Below are positions 31,514-43,584 of a stretch of 64,000 bases of DNA, piece after piece (the stretch's first letter is position 1; every line of letters starts with the position of its first letter). Both the position numbers and the translations under genes were made by a program. The notes under the pieces are model-generated. The model made no database searches and was not told where the DNA came from. It was given only the letters and a program-made list of their open reading frames with translations. Source of the stretch: Durusdinium trenchii (Eukaryota; Sar; Dinophyceae; Suessiales; Symbiodiniaceae); the NCBI GenBank assembly GCA_963970005.1, contig CAXAMN010001336.1, positions 439,689 to 503,688 on the forward strand, given 5' to 3'.

Positions 31514-32501
31514 CTGCGGCGCGCGGAACGGTGTCGTCAGGCGGGGCGGGGCATGGAGTCTGGTCGTTTTCAGCCGTGGGGCAGCTGAGCTTCTGCAGCT
31601 TTCAATTGAGATGAGCTGAGCTCCAAAGGCACCAGGGAGAACCACGATGGCACCATAGGCTCAATGGATGGCAGCATCCAATTGAACCAGTCAAGTCTAC
31701 TTGAAAACCCTGGTGCACATGAAGGGCACCAGATTCTAAGCCTGCTCTGCTTATATAAAAGCAACATTGTCCAGACCCAATGCTTTCTTTCCAGCTCAAT
31801 TCAGGACCTATAGTAGATGCCCAAAGGCTCATTTGGCCTCTCATAGCTCGGGTTTTGACCCTCGCAACGTCGTTTCTGTGATCTCAGGTCCATGTAGCAG
31901 TTGGTTCGGGTCCAGCTGCTGGGTGAAATACAGAAGTTCTGCCCAAGGTTGGCTTGAGACCACGTCACCCTTCAGAACACTCACATGTACCCAACAAACA
32001 CGGACCTCTGGACGACTTTTAGACTTCTCACGCTCCTTTGCAAAGCTCTCGTCTCCAAACCACATACAAACAGAATCAACCAAACATATATTCACCATGC
32101 ATAAATCCATGTAATGACAAACAACAATAAACCGATGGGTCTTAGGATTCCAAGTTTATTGCCAAAGCTCCTAGTACCACCTACTTCCACCTACTTACTC
32201 ATATGCTCTTTGTTTTTGGGTCATAGTTTGCTCATAACCAGCCAGTGGGCCGCCTCTCAAGGAGACTCCCTGGTCGCCTCTCGGCTCCCGAGTCGCTCGC
32301 CTTCTTCGCTTAGCCGGACCGACCAGGTGGTCCTGTACCCGGATGTGACCTCCAATCATAATATGGTATCCATATGTTGGGAATCATGGGGTCAAATATT
32401 AAGTATATATCCGGTATTAGGTCATATATTAACATCATGGGCCCGGTATTAGATACTTGTACCCTGTATTGATGGTTCTTAGGCCATCAAGTTGGTCTCA
32501 C

Positions 32502-32645
32502 CAGGTATCCCCTTCCGAATCCACCAACCGGCACGACTTCAGCTCGGTTCGGCCATCCGATGCCTCCGATGCCTCCCCGCCCTTCGCCCCGCGGATGCCA
32601 AGTCCGGCCTCGTCCCGTCGGAAGTGGAAGCTCTCCACCACCAAT
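32502..32645 (-). CDS. Putative exon with strong GTGAGA donor
   Basis: 144 bp. The acceptor is GCGCAG|ATTGG and the donor is ACCTG|GTGAGA. The frame reads 'VVESFHFRRDEAGLGIRGAK' and continues Glu/Ser-rich to the donor (enter 1 nt, leave 2 nt). High third-position GC supports coding. Family not recognised. Confidence 0.45.
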
Positions 32646-33392
32646 CTGCGCCGCACATCGCGCACGTCTCGTGGTGGAGACCATTTTTGCCGATGAATGG
32701 GAGAAAACCTTCTGTGTGGTGCCTGCTTCTGGTGGTCAATTACAAGTGGAAGTTGGAGTAGTTTGATCTTTTGATGGTATTTCGGTAGTATAGTGCAGGA
32801 TTTTGCATGCATGTCCTATAAATTAACAGCCAAATCCAGTTTGTAAATAAAAATTGTCTACAAATCTACCGGGCATAAATCTTCCCATTGTGTTGTAACT
32901 GTTTGCTCAGGGGAGAAATCTTGTGAATCAATACCCCTCAGTCCATCTCGGAACAATCCGGGGGGTCTGCGATACCAACATCTCCCCAGTTTGACGCAAA
33001 ATTGACACCCCTCCACACAGCGAGGATTACCCTCTCTCCACACAGCGAGGAAGTTGACAATGGCCTCTGGGAATGATCATGGTAAGACCATTCTCAACTC
33101 TCCTCTACACACCCCTCAGGGGTCTCATGGGTGTCCACTTCCACGTTTCGTGCAGGTTAGCGGCTCATGAGCGTTCTCTGTGACCGCAGGAGCCACAAAG
33201 ACCTCCCTCGGCGCCTTGGAATGTATAGCACCAACTACGAAACCACAAATCAACCTCCAGGATTCGTAGTTTCGCAAAAGCTGTGTGCTTCCTGCGAAAG
33301 GTCAACCTGCCGAAACCTGCGACAAATAGACCTCAGCTTAACCAACCTTTCGCAGGATTCGTCTCCAGATGTCACTGCAGGACATCGGGAAC

Positions 33393-33440
33393 CTCGGCAA
33401 CGTCACCTCCTCGCGCCTGCGGGTATGGAGGAAGCCCCAC
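33393..33440 (-). CDS. Putative 48-bp exon
   Basis: The acceptor is GTCGCAG|GTGGGG and a possible donor is GCCGAG|GTTCCC. The 16 codons are 'VGLPPYPQARGGDVAE'. It is short, so support is weak. Confidence 0.25.
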
Positions 33441-35759
33441 CTGCGACGGATGTGTCTCGATGTATCGAGGCACCGTGAAAACCGTGCCCTCACCACGACC
33501 CAAACAATCCGGACTGGAACGTTGAGCTGCATTGACCCCTCTTCAACCACCCTAATGTAGGTACATATTGCAGTCCCATGGATTGTTAGGGTCATGGTGA
33601 CTGCAGTTTGAAGACCTGAAGACCCATGTCTGGAAGTTTGTCAGGTGGGTGACTATGGAACCCACCCATGGTGCCCACCTCACAACGTTTGGTTGAAGAT
33701 GGTTGAAGAATCCACAAAGAAGTTTGTCAGGCCACATTCATGGTGTCCTCCAACTGACTACTGACTTGCAAATTTACGCTAACACAATCGCTTTAAACAG
33801 GTTTTAGTTTTTACTTTTTGCCTGGTTGCCATCTCTACAACTGATTGCAAGGCACAACCCCAAACGAGCACCCGAGCAAGTTATATATAGATGAACATCA
33901 TGGAGAAAATCGATCAAATCTTGCTTTTGGGGGTATTTGTTTTACATTCTGTATTGTTATATGTTATATATGTTATATATGATATATGTTATATGTTATA
34001 TGAACATAGATCTATCTGTTGTATGTTATATAATCTTATATAGATCCATATTCTCAGTGCCTTGGGAATCTTTGGACGTTTCTATCTCGGGAACTGCAGA
34101 GTCTACACACGGGACGTCAAGCATCCCTTTCCCCCGACAGCGTCTACACCTCGCCAAGGCACAGCATCTTCTCTTTTCCCTTAGGCGGCGTCACTGCATT
34201 CACGCTACCTAAGCCAGGTGTCGGTCGCGGAGCACCAACCAGAATTGAAAGTTGCTGATTCCAAAACACGCATGGAGCATAGATTCTGTCAGCCCATGCC
34301 ATGTGATATGTGTGCATTTGATGGTTGAGGCTCATCAACGCTGCACAGCCTACCTCACAATTAATCAATCAATCGGCGCTATTCCCCACAAACTTGTGCG
34401 AGTGGAGGCACATGCTTGGGCAAAAGTCGCTATAGCGTTTCATGAACTAACCGATGTACAAGAATTCCACTCAAGGCATGGCGTCCGGATTCGCTCCATG
34501 TCTGCTTCATCCAGAACTGAATGGATATGCATGAGTTTATTCCAACCAGCATGGAGGATTCCCTCGAAAACAACTGGATATGGGGGGGGTTAGGCCAGTC
34601 AATAACTCTTTGCCACGATAAGACCCGACGTGTGGTAATAGTAAGTGCCCAGGTAAACCCACAGATTTTCGAACAAAAGAATCCTGAAGACTCATGGACG
34701 TTCATAGGCAGGATATGGCAGGATCCACTCAGCGCAACCACCAAGAAAATCCAAGAATCCTAAATCCTATGCCTATACCACTACAGTAGGTCAACCTTGA
34801 TCCAAGAATCCTTGAACAAGTATGAACAAATCCCCACTAGGTCACTCACGTGGATGTTCTACATCCTTCAAATCCTTCAAATCCGTTCCAAACATCCCTC
34901 CATCACAAGACCCACTTCTCTCCGCCACCAAGGACAAGACTCCCCCACCCCCCTCTCGGTCCAACACCGACTCGGTGGTCTTAAACAACACATGGCCCTC
35001 GACTTGTCTAAACAAGAATGGAACAGCCCTCCTGATCAAATCCCCTGACTAGTGTGGATTCAAACCTCTGGAAGAAGGATCCTATGGAAGAAACATCATA
35101 AACCAGTCTGCCATAGTCTACCCATTGGGCCAGGGTGTCTCCCTCTTAAAACACACACACACCCACATCATTGAATCATCCTTGAACTTTCTCCATCATC
35201 ACCCAAAACAAAACACGTAGAACCGAGTGGCGAAGGCCTAAGATCGATTCGAGGATCCAGCGCAACTTCGAGCTGTTCAACGGACACATCTGCCACGAAA
35301 GATGCGAAGGGCCACAAATGCGATGGACAAGGCAGTTCCGGGCGAACATGGTGGTGCTTGGCTTGGATTTCATGCGCGGCCTGGACGCTTGGAAGTTACA
35401 ATAGATTCAGTCTAGCATAACGCATACCCCAACTGTACGTATATTCTTTCGAGTAAGATGTACAGCAACAAAAGGTGTCAATGGGAAGATGGAAGGAACA
35501 CAAATTCGCCCTTGAAGCACTCACTGGGTTCTTGTTGCGCGACCTTCTGATTGATGTGGCTTTGTTGGCATCTTTAACGAACATGCCCAATAGCTCCTTT
35601 TCAATACCCTATAGCTGGTACCTTTTGTGATCTACAAACCTTGGTTCCCACCCTGGCTGGTTCAAACCATCGAAGAGATCTTGGCTGGTTCCATCAATTA
35701 CTATTGGCATCTGCACATGGAGAACAGAACACATGCAACGCTGCAGGTTTCAAGATCAC
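33441..35759. other. Intergenic; AT-rich repeat at 33955-34002
   Basis: No supported gene. ATGTTATATATGTTATATATG-like units form an imperfect AT-rich tandem repeat at 33955-34002, and (AC)n lies at 35150-35160. Confidence 0.45.
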
Positions 35760-35885
35760 CTGCATCCGCATCCCTACGTCGCATCCCGTTTGCCACGCGT
35801 CGCGTCGCGTCGCGTGGAGAGGTGTTGCCGCGAGAGCTGTTTCACTCGTCGCGTGTGTCCGTACCATCGCCTCTTCTTTGTGATC
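35760..35885 (-). CDS. Putative exon, 42 codons
   Basis: The acceptor is GGGAG|GATCAC and the donor is ATGCAG|GTGATC. It is 126 bp in phase 0/0. It reads 'DHKEEAMVRTHATSETALAA' and on to 'DVGMRMQ'. The plus strand here is open too, but crosses a MITE and a second exon, so I prefer the minus strand. Confidence 0.4.
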
Positions 35886-36164
35886 CTCCCACCATTGATA
35901 GCAGGACTCCCTGGCAAATGATGTGGCTGGCTTCAAGGGGCCCTAATTCAGAATGTCTGACTCCAATGTCAAAAAACAAGAGAAGGAACCTATGCTTCAA
36001 GATTCAAGATGACATCGTGAAATGGTGTTTCATCTACGGTTGCCAAAGGTCTTTGGCATTTGAGACAAGCACTATAGAGGACCACCGAGGAATTGGGCTG
36101 AACAACACTCCAAAACATCCTGAGAAAAATAACACACACACACACAAACCTCGCAAACACCCTA

Positions 36165-36245
36165 CCAGGACCCTCCAAGGAGTGTCCAATGGACTACCCC
36201 ACACTACCTATAGGCTTCCATTGGGCATCCCTTGGAGGGTCCTGG
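36165..36245. repeat. 81-bp palindromic MITE, copy 2
   Basis: The arms CCAGGACCCTCCAAGG and CCTTGGAGGGTCCTGG have the same 40-nt core as 29938-30018, with TA on both sides. The ninth base pair of the stem is C-G here and A-T in copy 1, a compensatory change. Confidence 0.75.
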
Positions 36246-36410
36246 TATATTATCTTCATGATTCTTTCAGCCCATCTCCAGTCCAGCTCCCAACTCCCCC
36301 ATCTCTCCACCCACCGAGCTTCAGGACCCCGGGCCCCCACCGGGCCACCGGGCCTCCACCACCCCTCGCCCCCCCACGACCGTCCGGTGACTTCTCTCCT
36401 CTCTTCCCGC

Positions 36411-36558
36411 CTGGTGAAGTCCTTCAGCTGGCTCTGCAGGTGCCGCCGCAGGGCCACGGCGTCCTCCAGCGGATGAAACTCCAGGCCTCGGTGGAACGGT
36501 GGCACCGTGTGACCGAAGCGGAACGGAACGGGTGGAATCCGGTATGGTTTGCCAAGGT
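36411..36558 (-). CDS. Putative exon, 'LEFHPLEDAVALRRHL'
   Basis: 148 bp with acceptor TATGCAG|ACCTTGG and GC-type donor ACCAG|GCGGGA. Entering with 2 nt, it reads 'LGKPYRIPPVPFRFGHTVPP' and then 'HPLEDAVALRRHLQSQLKDF', a proline/aromatic lead then a regular helix. This is one of the most protein-like islets in the window. I do not recognise the family. Confidence 0.5.
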
Positions 36559-36837
36559 CTGCATAGGTCGGTCTCTCTTTGGGGGTTTCCGGGTGTTTCT
36601 TTTTTTAAAGGTGGGTCTCTCTTCTGGGGTGGTCCAAGAATGGGGAAGGGACACCTCTGGCGTTGAGGGGAAGACCGAGTTATAAGCCCTCTCAAGACTC
36701 TTGGCTGAAATGGTGATCATACGTACCTTGAAAAATGTCTGTGGCCTTTGAGCCAGGAGTTTTTGATGCTGTAAGTCGTCAAGGAACATGAGAACCAAAA
36801 AAAGGACCTTATATATAGATTGGGTAAAGATTGGTTA

Positions 36838-36933
36838 CAGTGGTTTCAGTCCCCCAAAGGTGGTTTATCTGGAACCCCATCTAACATCTAAAGGACATCT
36901 TGCGGTCTGTGCCATCTACTCTGAAACCGCTAG
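36838..36933. repeat. MITE-like repeat, CAGTGGTTTCAG termini
   Basis: It begins TA|CAGTGGTTTCAG and ends CTGAAACCGCTAG. It shares 'CATCTTGCGGT...GTGCCATCTACT' with the copy at 29285-29412. Confidence 0.55.
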
Positions 36934-38349
36934 TTTGGTCCGTTTCTGAAACTCCGCCAGGAAGCCGGTGATGTGCAGTTGCACTCCATCTTCCGTCTGA
37001 GACAAGCTGAAGGAGACCTGCGCAGGAAGTATGATGCCCATCACCACAGGCAGGATCTTCCAAATGAGGCCTGGCCCTACTCAGTTCTTGGGGCTGGCCG
37101 GAACAACAAGCCGAAACAATTCACTCCTACAAAATAGATCAAACCACACATATTTTGAACATAAGAGATTTGTCTGTCTATGTTTACCATAGCTGAGCAG
37201 GAATCATGACTCAACACTAAACCACTGTAAGGTACCAGGCGCCTCAAAAAAAAGTGACAAAGGTCTTCGTCCACTCAAAACAAGGTGCTTTACCCTCTAT
37301 CCAACAAAGAGGAAAGTGGAACATGGCCACTTGGAAGACTGCTTTCCTCTACTATACAGGCTGTTGTCCACTTCCATGATTGTTGGAGGGAGGGTAGCTG
37401 GTGGAAAGAAAGCACTGCTTGATAACGGTTTACCATCCCACAGGCTTCGACTATTAACCATCCTGTGACAACCCAACGCAGTGAAAACAAACAACCCAAA
37501 GCCATGCTTGGGAAATTGTCCCTGTCAAAAACAACCTTCAGAACTTGCACTGTTTGATCTTCTTGGGGCCTCTTGGTGAGCTCCACCCCCAACCCTGACC
37601 TCATCCTGCAGCAACACATCGTAGCCAATGCGTGATCCTTGGTGAGAAAAGGGGTTCCGGTCGTGATTTGTTTTCATTTTCTGCAAGTTATTGTCTATTT
37701 TGTTTATATAAACGCGATTGACCACAGAAAGGCATGACATCAATTACAAAACACCCTGTGTCTATAAGAGTAATGCTGCATGGCTACATCCATACATCAT
37801 CAATCAACCTACCACTGGTCTCACACATGCACCCCATACAAGGAACTAGCAGTGCTACAGTGCTACTGCTTTGAAGGAAAAGTATGCCCTTGCTCGTTCG
37901 ATGGACAAGTCTCAAGTATCTTTACAGGATTCGAAAAAAAAACAACCTTCTTTTTCTGTCTTCAAATGGACAACATGTCCATCAACCTGAGATACCGAGA
38001 GGAGAATTGCTTAATCGAACTCCTTTAGATGACAAACATATGCTTCCATCTGCCAATGGCCCTAGCTGCACCTTTTGAACCTCCAAACCAGTCTTCCCCT
38101 GGTGTCTAAAACTACTAACTCTAACTTGCAAGACTACAATTCTTGTAGACCAACAATATATGTATGGCTGAATGATCATGCACAGCTGTGGCTACAAGAT
38201 TCATGCCGGAACCAATGCTGGATCATCCTGCCTGTTCATCCTGGTGATCACAAATGCTACAACTATGAGACGTTCGGTGAAGTTGGTACAGCTAATTGAA
38301 TCAGCTGTGTGACCAAACTGATGTCGGATCATCCGGTTTAGCTGTTCAC
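36934..38349. other. Intergenic
   Basis: Nothing supported. Confidence 0.4.
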
Positions 38350-38504
38350 CTCCTGGTGACCGAGGACACACATGGTTCCCCCCCGAGCCATGCTCCGGTC
38401 GGTCCGAACCCGTCCCCATCAGGCGCGACCGTTCGTCCGTCGGTGTCACAGAACTGCGAGCGACGCGTGGCAATGACCCTGCGGACCCGGTGGAGGAACT
38501 GCAC
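38350..38504 (-). CDS. Putative exon, 'VQFLHRVRRVIATRRSQF'
   Basis: 155 bp. The acceptor is CGACCAG|GTGCAG and the donor is CAGGAG|GTGAAC. Phase 0 in, 2 nt out. It reads 'VQFLHRVRRVIATRRSQFCD' and then a Gly/Asp-rich part ending 'SSVTR'. Coding character is strong. Family not recognised. Confidence 0.5.
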
Positions 38505-38671
38505 CTGGTCGAACGGGGAGGATGGATTTTTAGGACAGAGATTCACCACTTGCGACTTTGAAGTTTACACAAGCCTCCAGAGGAAACCTGTTGGACGATG
38601 GAATGTCAGGACACAGATCAAAGCCAATCCACAAGCAGTCACAAGACGGGGTGATATCCATGAAAGTTCGG

Positions 38672-38728
38672 GGTGCCCAGAACATCCATTCACTTAGGGA
38701 CTAAACACCACCCCTTTGTGACTCCTGG
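38672..38728 (+). repeat. Dispersed repeat ending CCTTTGTGACTCCTGG
   Basis: It matches 19148-19201 and the reverse of 59786-59828, including 'ATTCACTTAGGGACTAAACA'. Confidence 0.6.
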
Positions 38729-39475
38729 CACAGGTTTTGCTTTTCCGGTTTTTGTTGGCAACTTTCAGGATTCTCATTGTATGAATCGTTTCCATGGATC
38801 CGGGAGCTTGAACGCCAAGCTCGAAAATGGCTTGCAACTTCCAGGACAAAGACTCCGCACAGATTTCGGGTCTTTGAAGGTCTTTGAGACTTTAGAGGCG
38901 TTCCGGAGTTTCCAATGGATCCAGGCTGCCAGGTCGCTGCCGACCCGGGCTGTTCGCTGCGATGGATGTCCCAACGATGAGGTTCTGTTTGAAGGTCTCT
39001 TGAGGGCTCAAGGATGCAAGTACACAGCTTTTCGAGTTACTAAAAGAAGTTCTCTTCAGGTTCATATCAGTTACCATCAACAGCAGGTTTTTTCTTACCC
39101 CTTCCGACCAAAATACTTTTTGGGAATGTCGCTCCGCATTGTTTTGCTGTGTATCTCTGCAGTTTCTCCCCCTATATGGGACAAGGGGCTCTTTGGAAGC
39201 ACATGGATCCAGAATAGATCCAGAAGTGCGATGGTTTCATCAACATAGATCGACGGTGTGGTATGCAGTGCGATGGATAACACATATATAATAGCAAAAT
39301 AGATCTGGCGTGCGAGGAAATGGATCCAGGAAACCCATGGACGATGGTTCGCGGAAGATGACGCGAAAATGGATTCAGATCTTGGGTTTGATGCACGCTG
39401 TGTCAACGTTCAGTGTGAAGTGACTCATGAGATCAAACCTTGAACCCGTGCCGAAGCATTGAAACCTGTCTTCAC

Positions 39476-39561
39476 CGACCCAGGATGAATCGTTCTTCAC
39501 AGCCGTCTGCCCACGGCCCGCCTGAAGCGAGGTTGCCAGCGTCTCGGGCTCTGTGTCAAGC
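39476..39561 (-). CDS. Putative exon, 'LDTEPETLATSLQAGRG'
   Basis: 86 bp. The acceptor is GCCCAG|GCTTGA and the donor is GGTCG|GTGAAG. 1 nt in, 1 nt out. It continues 'QTAVKNDSSWV'. Confidence 0.4.
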
Positions 39562-42104
39562 CTGGGCGTGGATGCGGAACCGCACAAATCTCCAACATGA
39601 TGTGCATTTCTTGGGGGAAGTTGGTCAGGTCGGGTCGCTCAAACCCAAACATCATCAAACAAAAGAAACAAATCATCATTCATTGAATTGAATCCCATAA
39701 ACCACAAACCACCTCGCAGACTCATCAAAGCTGAAGCGCATTTTGCATGGAAGTCGATGTAATCCTCCTCTTGTTATTGGTGGTGGAGTCCCAGGTTTGA
39801 CGACGCATAAAACAGCTGCAGAATCAAGGTATGTGCATGTAAGTTCAGACAGATTTCGACTTCTTAGAAGCCATTGTTGAACCGGACTTCCACTTTTGAG
39901 GATGAAGACCACACGGAAATTGAACTTATAGTGACTTGGTCATGATGATTGGGATGGCGGTGTTGGGTGAACCTGAATTCAACGTGGAACTTGTTGATCG
40001 AAACTTATCGCTTTGGGCGCAAGAGAGCCTTGTGCAGAGCACAAGGTTTCTTACAGTCTGCCAGCACTCGTAACCACAAAAAACTCAGGTACACTGGCGG
40101 TTGAAAGAAAAAGGAATCGGGCAAAACTATGTTGTGCAACCATGTGCAACCCGAGAGAGTTCTTTCGGGCTCAACAACCCTTTTCAGCTGCTTTCTCTGG
40201 GCAGTCCCGGTGATAATTTGTGCCAGGCTGTAGCAATCCGCGATTTGCGTGTAAAGAAGATGCAAGGTGCAGGAGGCCTGTGATGTTTGTAGAGTGCGGA
40301 CCCCAGTACACTGACAGTGAATGGCAAACTTTCTGTATTAATGTACAAATGAACAACATCTGCAAAAGACATCTGCTTGACCATTTTTGTGGCAGTCTTT
40401 TATGGGGATCCCTTTCCGCCTGAGTTGGAGGGACAACTATATCACCTCAAAATGATCCCCCACTTCTGGATGGCGATGGCCCCTTAAGTAACTAAAAATC
40501 AAGTTGCAGTCGCTGATCCTGCGAAGAACCATCCTCAGCCCACCCATCGCACGCGGTGTTTTTTCGCAGGTCACTTCAAGTCAAAACGTCGCGTCTCGGC
40601 ACATATGGTGCATTATCGTACTCTTTCAATATCAATCTCTAAAATCTGACAAAGCACTTTTGGACACCGATGCAGATGGGTCAACGCAGTCAACGCAGTG
40701 CGTCGATGTAATCGACTCGTCTCGCTACTCGTCGCCATGGCCCTGGGCCCTTGTTGGTGGCCACTCCTCTCCTTGCTGGTCGCCTCGTTGGGTGATATAT
40801 GGTTTCTTTCATTCTCTTTCGCTCTCTTTCCAACAATTTATGGTCACTGTAGATGGGTCGACGCCCCATAGAGGGTTGGCTCAACAGCGCGCTGCTCGTT
40901 GGTCTCGGGTCTCAACTCCTCTTCTGGCCAATCCACCTGCATCAACGGCCCCAGCTCAACATCATCCCCGTCCTCTAGATCTGTCTCTACTCCTCCTGAG
41001 GGCAGATTCGGACATGATCACAGGATTGTCAAAATCATCAAACACTTAAGGCTTAAGGTATCAAGCTGGGCGCCGCTCGTTCCTTGTTCCTATCTGAATT
41101 GACGTGACATTCAGGCGCTTCGTGTGAAACAAAGCCCTTTTCAGCGAATCAATCGTCCGCCTCCGATGTGTATTCTTTACATTGCCTGGTGAACATGCGT
41201 GCATTCATTGTTGCGATAACATGTTAAATGCTCTGGATGTGGTCGTAGCATGGTCATGCGGCATCAACCGTTGAGGAGATCACAAAAATACAGAAAGCAA
41301 CAACGCACACAGAAAAAAAAACAATTGTTTAAAAAGCGCACATAACAAGAAAAAGGGGGAGTGGAAAAGAAACAACAAAGCAAAACAAGGAACCATAAAA
41401 CACTCAACAGAGTTTGAAAGAAACCACTAGACCACCATATCTTGAAAGACTTCTCTCAGCTCCTCTGGGTTCCTGGCAAATGTCTAGAGACCCATGGATG
41501 ATTTTGCCAGGTTGTCACATCTTTATATAGTGGTGGGGAGGTCACCAAATCGTAACTGACCTTTCTTTCATTTCTAGGTACCTTGCAAAATGTAACTTGC
41601 AGTGTCCCGATTGCCTCGAAACAGTAAGATACACTTTGAAAGGCGAAGTGAAGTGTAAACCCCAAAACAAGCCTCACAAAATCTGTTTGTGTGAGGAAAT
41701 CCCAGAAACTTGTCACATTCTTGCGTTGTCTTTTTCATGTCGTCCAGTTCTCCGACTGCATGGATTCCAGCCAAAAGCTTCGTTGCGAGTTCACTGCGTC
41801 AGTTTTTTAAGCACCTCTAACTTCAAAAATAAACACGTCAATGACCTTGAATGAACATTAAACGGCTTAATAATATAATATCATGATTGTGAGTTTATGA
41901 TGCTTTTTGAAAGCCAAGTCCAAACCTTGGATAGCAGGCACTAAGCCAAATTAGTGCCTGCGAGGCCTGACACATGTTTCATCATTGTGAACCAACCCGG
42001 AAGCTTGTACCAATTAGAGGGGTTAATAAACACGTTTGAGGCTCCTCCGTGTCGAACCATTGCTCAGGAGATGGTGATGTATGATGTTTGGGGCTTTTGA
42101 GCAC
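39562..42104. other. Intergenic, A-rich tract
   Basis: No supported gene. An A/C-rich tract lies at about 41283-41405. Confidence 0.45.
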
Positions 42105-43125
42105 TTAACAAAAACAATATATAAATAGCTCCAGCTCACAATATTTACAAGGGCATTGCATAGTTCCAGCACATTTGTTGAACTCTCTTTCCTGAACACC
42201 ACTCAGCTCCGGACGTCGGCATCGGCAGATCGATGCCACCCAGCGCACAGAACGCGCGGCGAAGGCAGTGCACCGTGGAAACAGCAACGGCCAGGCTTCA
42301 CGCCAACGGCCTCTCTCGAACAGAAACAAACCCAAGTTCCACGCCGAGATCTGTGTGTTTGGATGCTCCGCACCGAGGGTGCGTTCTTTGGCCTCGTAGA
42401 GGGGCTCTGCTTCCCTGGGACGGCCCATGGCCTTCAAGCACGTGGCCAACTTTTTGACAGAGATCAACGTGTTAGGATGTTCGGCACCGAGGGTGCGTTC
42501 TCTGCCTTCGAAGGCTCGCCTGTGGAGGGGCTCTGCTTCAAGCAAACGGCCCATGACCTGAAGGCAGCTGGCCAAGNNNNNNNNNNCAAGCACGTGGCCA
42601 AATTGTTGACAGAGATCAACGTGTCAGGATGTTCGGCACCGAGGGTGCGTTCTTGTGCCTTCAAGGCTCGATGGTAGAGGGGCTCTGCTTCAAGCAAACG
42701 GCCCATGGCCCAAAGGCAGCTGGACAAGTTGCCCAGATTCCTCAGCGTCGTCGGGTGCTCCGCTCCGAAGCGCCGCACCGAATCTTCCAACGCTGAGCGC
42801 AGTAGCCGCTCGGCTTCGGCATACTCTCCCCGGTACCGCAGGGCCACGCCCAAGCGGTGCTGCGCTTCAAGTTGGATCTCCGGACTCTGAGCGTTGCGCA
42901 ACCGCACCCGCAGGGTGTCGATCATTCGGGCTCGAGCGTTGGTGATGCCCTTCTCGTCAAGCACGCGGAGCACCACGCAGCAGCGTTCTGGTTCGTCCGG
43001 TTCGTTCAGGAGCTTGTCTGCAAGGTTGGTCCCGGGGGGGCTTGCCTTTAGCTTCCATTTCAGGTGTCGCTCGTTCTGAGATGTCATAAGCATTCTCGGG
43101 ATCGATCAGAAGTGGGATGCAAAAC
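42105..43125 (-). pseudogene. Kinesin-light-chain-like TPR gene, third exon (TPR array, frameshift, gap)
   Basis: TPR arrays of this type mediate protein-protein contacts. After acceptor TTGAG|GTTTTG, the exon starts 'FCIPLLIDPENAYDISERA'. At a run of seven C (43034-43040, written as G on plus) the frame must shift by one base to continue as 'PPGTNLADKLLNEPDEP' and 'LRVLDEKGITNARARMIDTL'. Then come about 42-residue repeats with the core '[LF]GAEHPxTL....NLA.CL' and 'MGRLLEAEPL'. Four repeats are visible, the last degenerate. The 10-N gap falls inside repeat 2 and changes the frame. One later repeat lacks three to four residues. The last 50 residues before the stop at 42105 are low in similarity and may be out of frame. 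Confidence 0.7.
42577..42586. other. Assembly gap (10 N) inside the TPR array
   Basis: Ten Ns, a conventional placeholder, lie between nearly identical TPR units. Repeat copies are probably missing or collapsed. Confidence 0.95.
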
Positions 43126-43243
43126 CTCAACTATGAGTCAAACATGCAAGCAAATGACAGCATGTTGATCTGGACTTTTCGCTACTCACTAAAACCAAGA
43201 AACGGCAAAAACACAAAACGTATTTGATGAATAATGACGGAAC

Positions 43244-43490
43244 CCGGCGCGTGGCGGATACTTCTCGTTCACATACGATGCACCGCGATCCTGAAGATCA
43301 CGGCGCATCATATTCCTGAAATTATTATCCAGGAGCTGGTGCCTGTCGGCCCATTGGTCCGGAGGCTTGGGCACACTGTAAACGCCCGCACCCCACCAGG
43401 CATTGGCGCCTGGACCTTGTGTAATCAGAGAGGCAAACACTTCAGCAGCCTTCTTCTCCAGGGCAGTGATGTTGTGGAAACCTAGTTCAC
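43244..43490 (-). CDS. Kinesin-light-chain-like TPR gene, second exon
   Basis: 247 bp. The acceptor is TCCCAG|GTGAAC and the donor is CCGG|GTTCCG. Entering with 2 nt, it reads 'ELGFHNITALEKKAAEVFAS', then 'WWGAGVYSVPKPPDQW', 'LLDNNFRNMMRRDL' and 'KYPPRAG'. These are the conserved N-terminal words of the dinoflagellate TPR family. The intron to the next exon (43126-43243) is 118 bp. Joining restores 'RAGFCIPLL'. Confidence 0.7.
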
Positions 43491-43584
43491 CTGGGATTCG
43501 TCCAACCAACACGGAAAGAATGCCTGAAAGAATTCCTCCACTAAACAGAATAGAGACACTTTACCTCAGACCAAGCCAGGTCAC

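Noticed and set aside
35627-36685. 352-codon open frame on the plus strand
   Set aside because: It runs through an 81-bp hairpin repeat and lies antisense to two better exon candidates. The translation is Pro/His/Thr-rich without domain character and the start is not convincing.
42156-42677. 173-codon plus-strand frame over the TPR array
   Set aside because: It is the mirror of the minus-strand TPR repeats and includes the N gap.
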